DNA of 64,000 nucleotides from Oribacterium sp. C9. GTDB lineage: Bacteria; Bacillota; Clostridia; Lachnospirales; Lachnospiraceae. The position numbers and the translations under genes were made by a program. The notes under the pieces were generated by a model, which had not been told where the DNA came from, searched no databases, and worked only from the letters and a program-made list of their open reading frames with translations. The stretch lies in NCBI RefSeq assembly GCF_002007235.1, contig NZ_MUHW01000005.1, positions 62,001 to 126,000 of the forward strand, read 5' to 3'. Numbering within the stretch: the stretch's first letter is position 1; every line of letters starts with the position of its first letter. Positions 61,608-64,000 of the stretch are shown piece by piece.

Positions 61608-64000
61608 ATGATAAAGGGTAGTAGTTTATCAAAACGATTATTTTCACTGCTGTTAAGCATACTGATGGTGGTTGAAACAGGTACAGCTCCGGGAATGACC
61701 GGATATGCCGCAGAGAGCAGTGCAGAAACCAGAGACTCAGGCTACGATATCAAAGCTGTGGCTAAACTTCCTGAAAAGATAACAGTAAAATACGGAACCA
61801 AATTAACAGAGATCAATTTCCCTGAAACCATAAATCTGCTTGTCAGAACAGATCATTCGGAATTTAATGATGAAGAATCAGAAGATACAGCAGATGATAC
61901 AGACACTGCAAGCTCAAGCTCAATCCAGAGAAATACTGAAGAGAAGGCTACAACAAGTGAAGTAAACATCGGTTCAGATCCTCAGGATGACTCAGCTCAA
62001 AGCTCAGCGACTGCAGGATCTCAGGATGACTCAGCTCAGAGCTCAGCGACTACAGGATCTCTGGATGACTCAGCTCAGAGCTCAGCGACTACAGGATCTC
62101 AGGATGAGACTGTAGCTTCAACCTCAGAGCTTGAATCAAATGCTTCTTCACAGACTGAAGCATCAAATACTAAGGCTACGGAAAGCGAAACTTCAAAGAC
62201 TTCTTCTGATAATTCAAAAAGCAACAAGGACGCCGAGTTTTTAACAGAAGACCAAAAGCGTGAAGTAGAAGATCTTCTCAGCAGCAGGAAGCCAAAAATT
62301 CATGAAATAGCAAAAAAGACCGGTCTTGATCTCACAGGTTATGATATAAAAAACGCGTCTATATCATGGGAACTTGATACCACCTTTATAGATACATCCT
62401 TAGGCAAAAGCGACGACTATTATTCGGAGGTACCGGGAAAATACACCTTCACAGCTCACCTCAAAAGTGACTACGATTACAATTTAGAGCGACAGTTAAC
62501 TGTAGAAGTGCTCCCTGAAAATGCAAGCAACAGTATCTTATACCCTGTTCATGTGGAAACCAGATATCTCACTGCAGGAGACAAGCTTAACTTTACAATC
62601 ACTGACCTCGATCTCGGAGATGCCAATGTCTACATCACCGACAAGGACAGATCAAATCGTGAAAAAGCAGAAGTTACCGATGGAAGCTTTTTCATTCCGG
62701 TCGTAAGCGAAAAGACCGATTACTATATCTTAATCGAAGCTCCGGATGACGACATCAAGCTTCAGATGGTTACACAGGGAACTTCTTATCAGAATACCTC
62801 AGGCTCGATGGAGCCATTGAAGCTTCAGAGTGAGAATGAACTTGTAGCTCAGAACGAAAACCTCTTCATGGTACAGGGAAAGAACCCTATCATCCCGCTT
62901 ACTGTTCACTGGGAAGATGCCGGAAAGGATCTTACGGCAAAAAACAGTCTGGTGGGACAGGATATACAGAGCCTTCTTTATCTTGAGTACTTCATAGAAG
63001 GTGTAAGTACTGAATGGAAGCGCCTGGATCTTGATGAGATGAAAACTGTACTTGGACATGCAGCGGAGACAGACCATGTACCTTCTCCGGCAGACCCCGT
63101 GTCGGAAACATTGACAAAATCCATCAACAACACTGTAGTCACCTATAGTTTTACCGACTCTCTTTATGACAGCGTCATAGAACGTGACACCACAAGTGGA
63201 GAACTCATATCTCATCCTGTGAAATACCGTATCGCCGCTGAAAATGCTGTGGGCGCTCATTATTTCAGTACCTATGAGGATGGAAGCGGAAACGAAGATA
63301 AGGATGGCACTATCCTTCGCTGCTATGAGATGCAGACATACACTGCCACCGTCAAATGGAACGATTATGCAAAGAAGACAAATGAAAGACCATCCAAAGA
63401 AGACTGGATAAAGCATATCCATCTTTACAAAGTCAAAAAGGGTGACACCAAAAACGCTGAGGAAATAAATATCGTCACCGATGCAGAAAACGCAGAAGGT
63501 GTAATGAGCATCACTGAAACAACAGGAGATGAGTGGGTCATCAACATACGTGGCTATGGCTATGACAAGAACAATCATCCTATTCACTATTACATCACTC
63601 AGGACGATATAAATCTTGGGGATGACACAGGTTCAGAAGGGAACAAAATAACAAAACGTCATTATGAAGCCTCTTATAAAAATGTGGACAATGCCTCAGA
63701 CCAGAAAAACAGTCTCTATACCGGAGGTACACTTGTAAATATACTTACAGGTGAAACAGACTTTACTGTATATAACGACTGGCTGGATGATGCCGCCGAT
63801 ACTACGATCGGAGCACGCCCTACCATTTCCATCAAGCTTTACAGATATGCAAAGAACGGCAAAATAAATGACAAAACAAGATGGTCAAATCTGTCACCTA
63901 TACAGGGTTCAGATTATGAAGCCTTCAAAGAAAATATAGGAGCCGGAGAAAATACAAACAAGCATTACGGTCTTACCTTACCGAAGGAAGGTTCTCTCAG
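61608..64000 (+). CDS. Large secreted surface protein (3' end beyond window)
   Basis: An open frame of at least 797 codons that runs off the right edge. A signal peptide (MIKGSSLSKRLFSLLLSILM..., probable cleavage near TGYAA) is followed by a short ordered segment, then a serine/aspartate/glutamine-rich region (about residues 85-210) with three tandem 13-residue repeats. Later parts look like beta-sandwich modules; TATVKWNDYAKKTNERPS and DFTVYNDWLDDAADTTIGARP resemble Cna-B-type repeats (N-D/W...RP...I.LY). Likely a wall-associated adhesin-like protein; any LPxTG or other anchor would be beyond the window. GAGG lies 7 bases before the ATG. Confidence 0.8.
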   Translation, partial: MIKGSSLSKRLFSLLLSILMVVETGTAPGMTGYAAESSAETRDSGYDIKAVAKLPEKITVKYGTKLTEINFPETINLLVRTDHSEFNDEESEDTADDTDTASSSSIQRNTEEKATTSEVNIGSDPQDDSAQSSATAGSQDDSAQSSATTGSLDDSAQSSATTGSQDETVASTSELESNASSQTEASNTKATESETSKTSSDNSKSNKDAEFLTEDQKREVEDLLSSRKPKIHEIAKKTGLDLTGYDIKNASISWELDTTFIDTSLGKSDDYYSEVPGKYTFTAHLKSDYDYNLERQLTVEVLPENASNSILYPVHVETRYLTAGDKLNFTITDLDLGDANVYITDKDRSNREKAEVTDGSFFIPVVSEKTDYYILIEAPDDDIKLQMVTQGTSYQNTSGSMEPLKLQSENELVAQNENLFMVQGKNPIIPLTVHWEDAGKDLTAKNSLVGQDIQSLLYLEYFIEGVSTEWKRLDLDEMKTVLGHAAETDHVPSPADPVSETLTKSINNTVVTYSFTDSLYDSVIERDTTSGELISHPVKYRIAAENAVGAHYFSTYEDGSGNEDKDGTILRCYEMQTYTATVKWNDYAKKTNERPSKEDWIKHIHLYKVKKGDTKNAEEINIVTDAENAEGVMSITETTGDEWVINIRGYGYDKNNHPIHYYITQDDINLGDDTGSEGNKITKRHYEASYKNVDNASDQKNSLYTGGTLVNILTGETDFTVYNDWLDDAADTTIGARPTISIKLYRYAKNGKINDKTRWSNLSPIQGSDYEAFKENIGAGENTNKHYGLTLPKEGSL
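61983..62099 (+). repeat. Three tandem 39-bp repeats within the surface-protein gene
   Basis: Units at 61983-62021, 62022-62060 and 62061-62099 differ by only a few bases; each encodes 13 residues of the type QDDSAQSSATTGS. A fourth partial copy starts at 62100. Near-identity at DNA level suggests recent expansion, and copy number could vary between strains. Confidence 0.95.

Noticed and set aside
61983-62099. Possible CRISPR-like array from regular 39-base periodicity
   Set aside because: Units are directly adjacent with no spacers and are in frame in a coding region; they are protein repeats.
62799-63587. 262-codon open frame on the - strand
   Set aside because: It lies wholly inside the + strand surface-protein frame, has no ribosome site and its translation shows no known domain; a shadow of biased codon use.

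Overview
The window looks like a chromosome segment of a low-to-mid GC Firmicute of the class Clostridia, most likely Lachnospiraceae (Butyrivibrio, Pseudobutyrivibrio or a close relative). This is inferred from the gene set (SufS-SufU, Rex, RqcH, YloU-YloV, GerW, RidA, a TGS-uridine kinase fusion, DUF815 ATPase) and from strong AGGAGG ribosome binding sites with consensus TTGACA-17-TATAAT promoters. Nearly everything is on the + strand; only rqcH (27456-29237) is on the - strand. I see no insertion sequence, prophage, integrase or CRISPR array.

Layout. 1-5.3 kb: end of a Suf cluster (sufS cut by the window edge, sufU), an RpiB/LacAB-type isomerase and a class A penicillin-binding protein. 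5.3-9.8 kb: YigZ, typA/bipA behind a structured leader, dapA-dapB. 10.0-19.2 kb: a tightly packed seven-gene operon for an extracellular polysaccharide: a divergent MBOAT protein, an AlgX/AlgJ-like protein, a VTC (polyphosphate polymerase-type) domain protein, DUF4956, a CotH kinase, a cellulose synthase-like GT2 with a C-terminal PilZ domain, and a GH5 lipoprotein. It resembles acetylated-cellulose operons but carries an added VTC-DUF4956-CotH module, and both putative acetylation proteins lack canonical catalytic residues. This is the best candidate for an undescribed system. 19.2-27.4 kb: purB, a CcdA-TlpA fusion, purA, rex, acpS, nnrD, yebC. 27.4-35.5 kb: rqcH, then yicC-gmk-rpoZ-rimO-pgsA, small envelope/sporulation genes (DUF2953, gerW) and rpmB. 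35.6-42 kb: yloU-yloV, recG-rsmD-coaD, a coiled-coil protein and tRNA-Pro(CGG). 42.2-54.7 kb: metY, a FAD oxidoreductase behind a purine-riboswitch-like ON switch, ilvC, a DUF815 ATPase, then ilvB-ilvN-ilvA-ilvB2-ilvN2-ridA behind a transcription-attenuation leader peptide. 54.8-61.3 kb: dgt, dnaG, trmK, Nif3-like, uridine kinase-like. 61.6-64 kb: the 5' part of a large secreted repeat-containing surface protein that runs off the window.

Regulation visible in the sequence is unusually rich: a branched-chain amino-acid leader peptide with terminator and antiterminator pairing (48242-48396), a variant purine aptamer overlapping a terminator (43681-43782), a typA leader with mutually exclusive hairpins (5930-6059), a 20-bp perfect palindrome next to the purA ribosome binding site, and Rex half-sites around a consensus rex promoter. 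All structure calls were made by hand pairing, without folding software or database searches.
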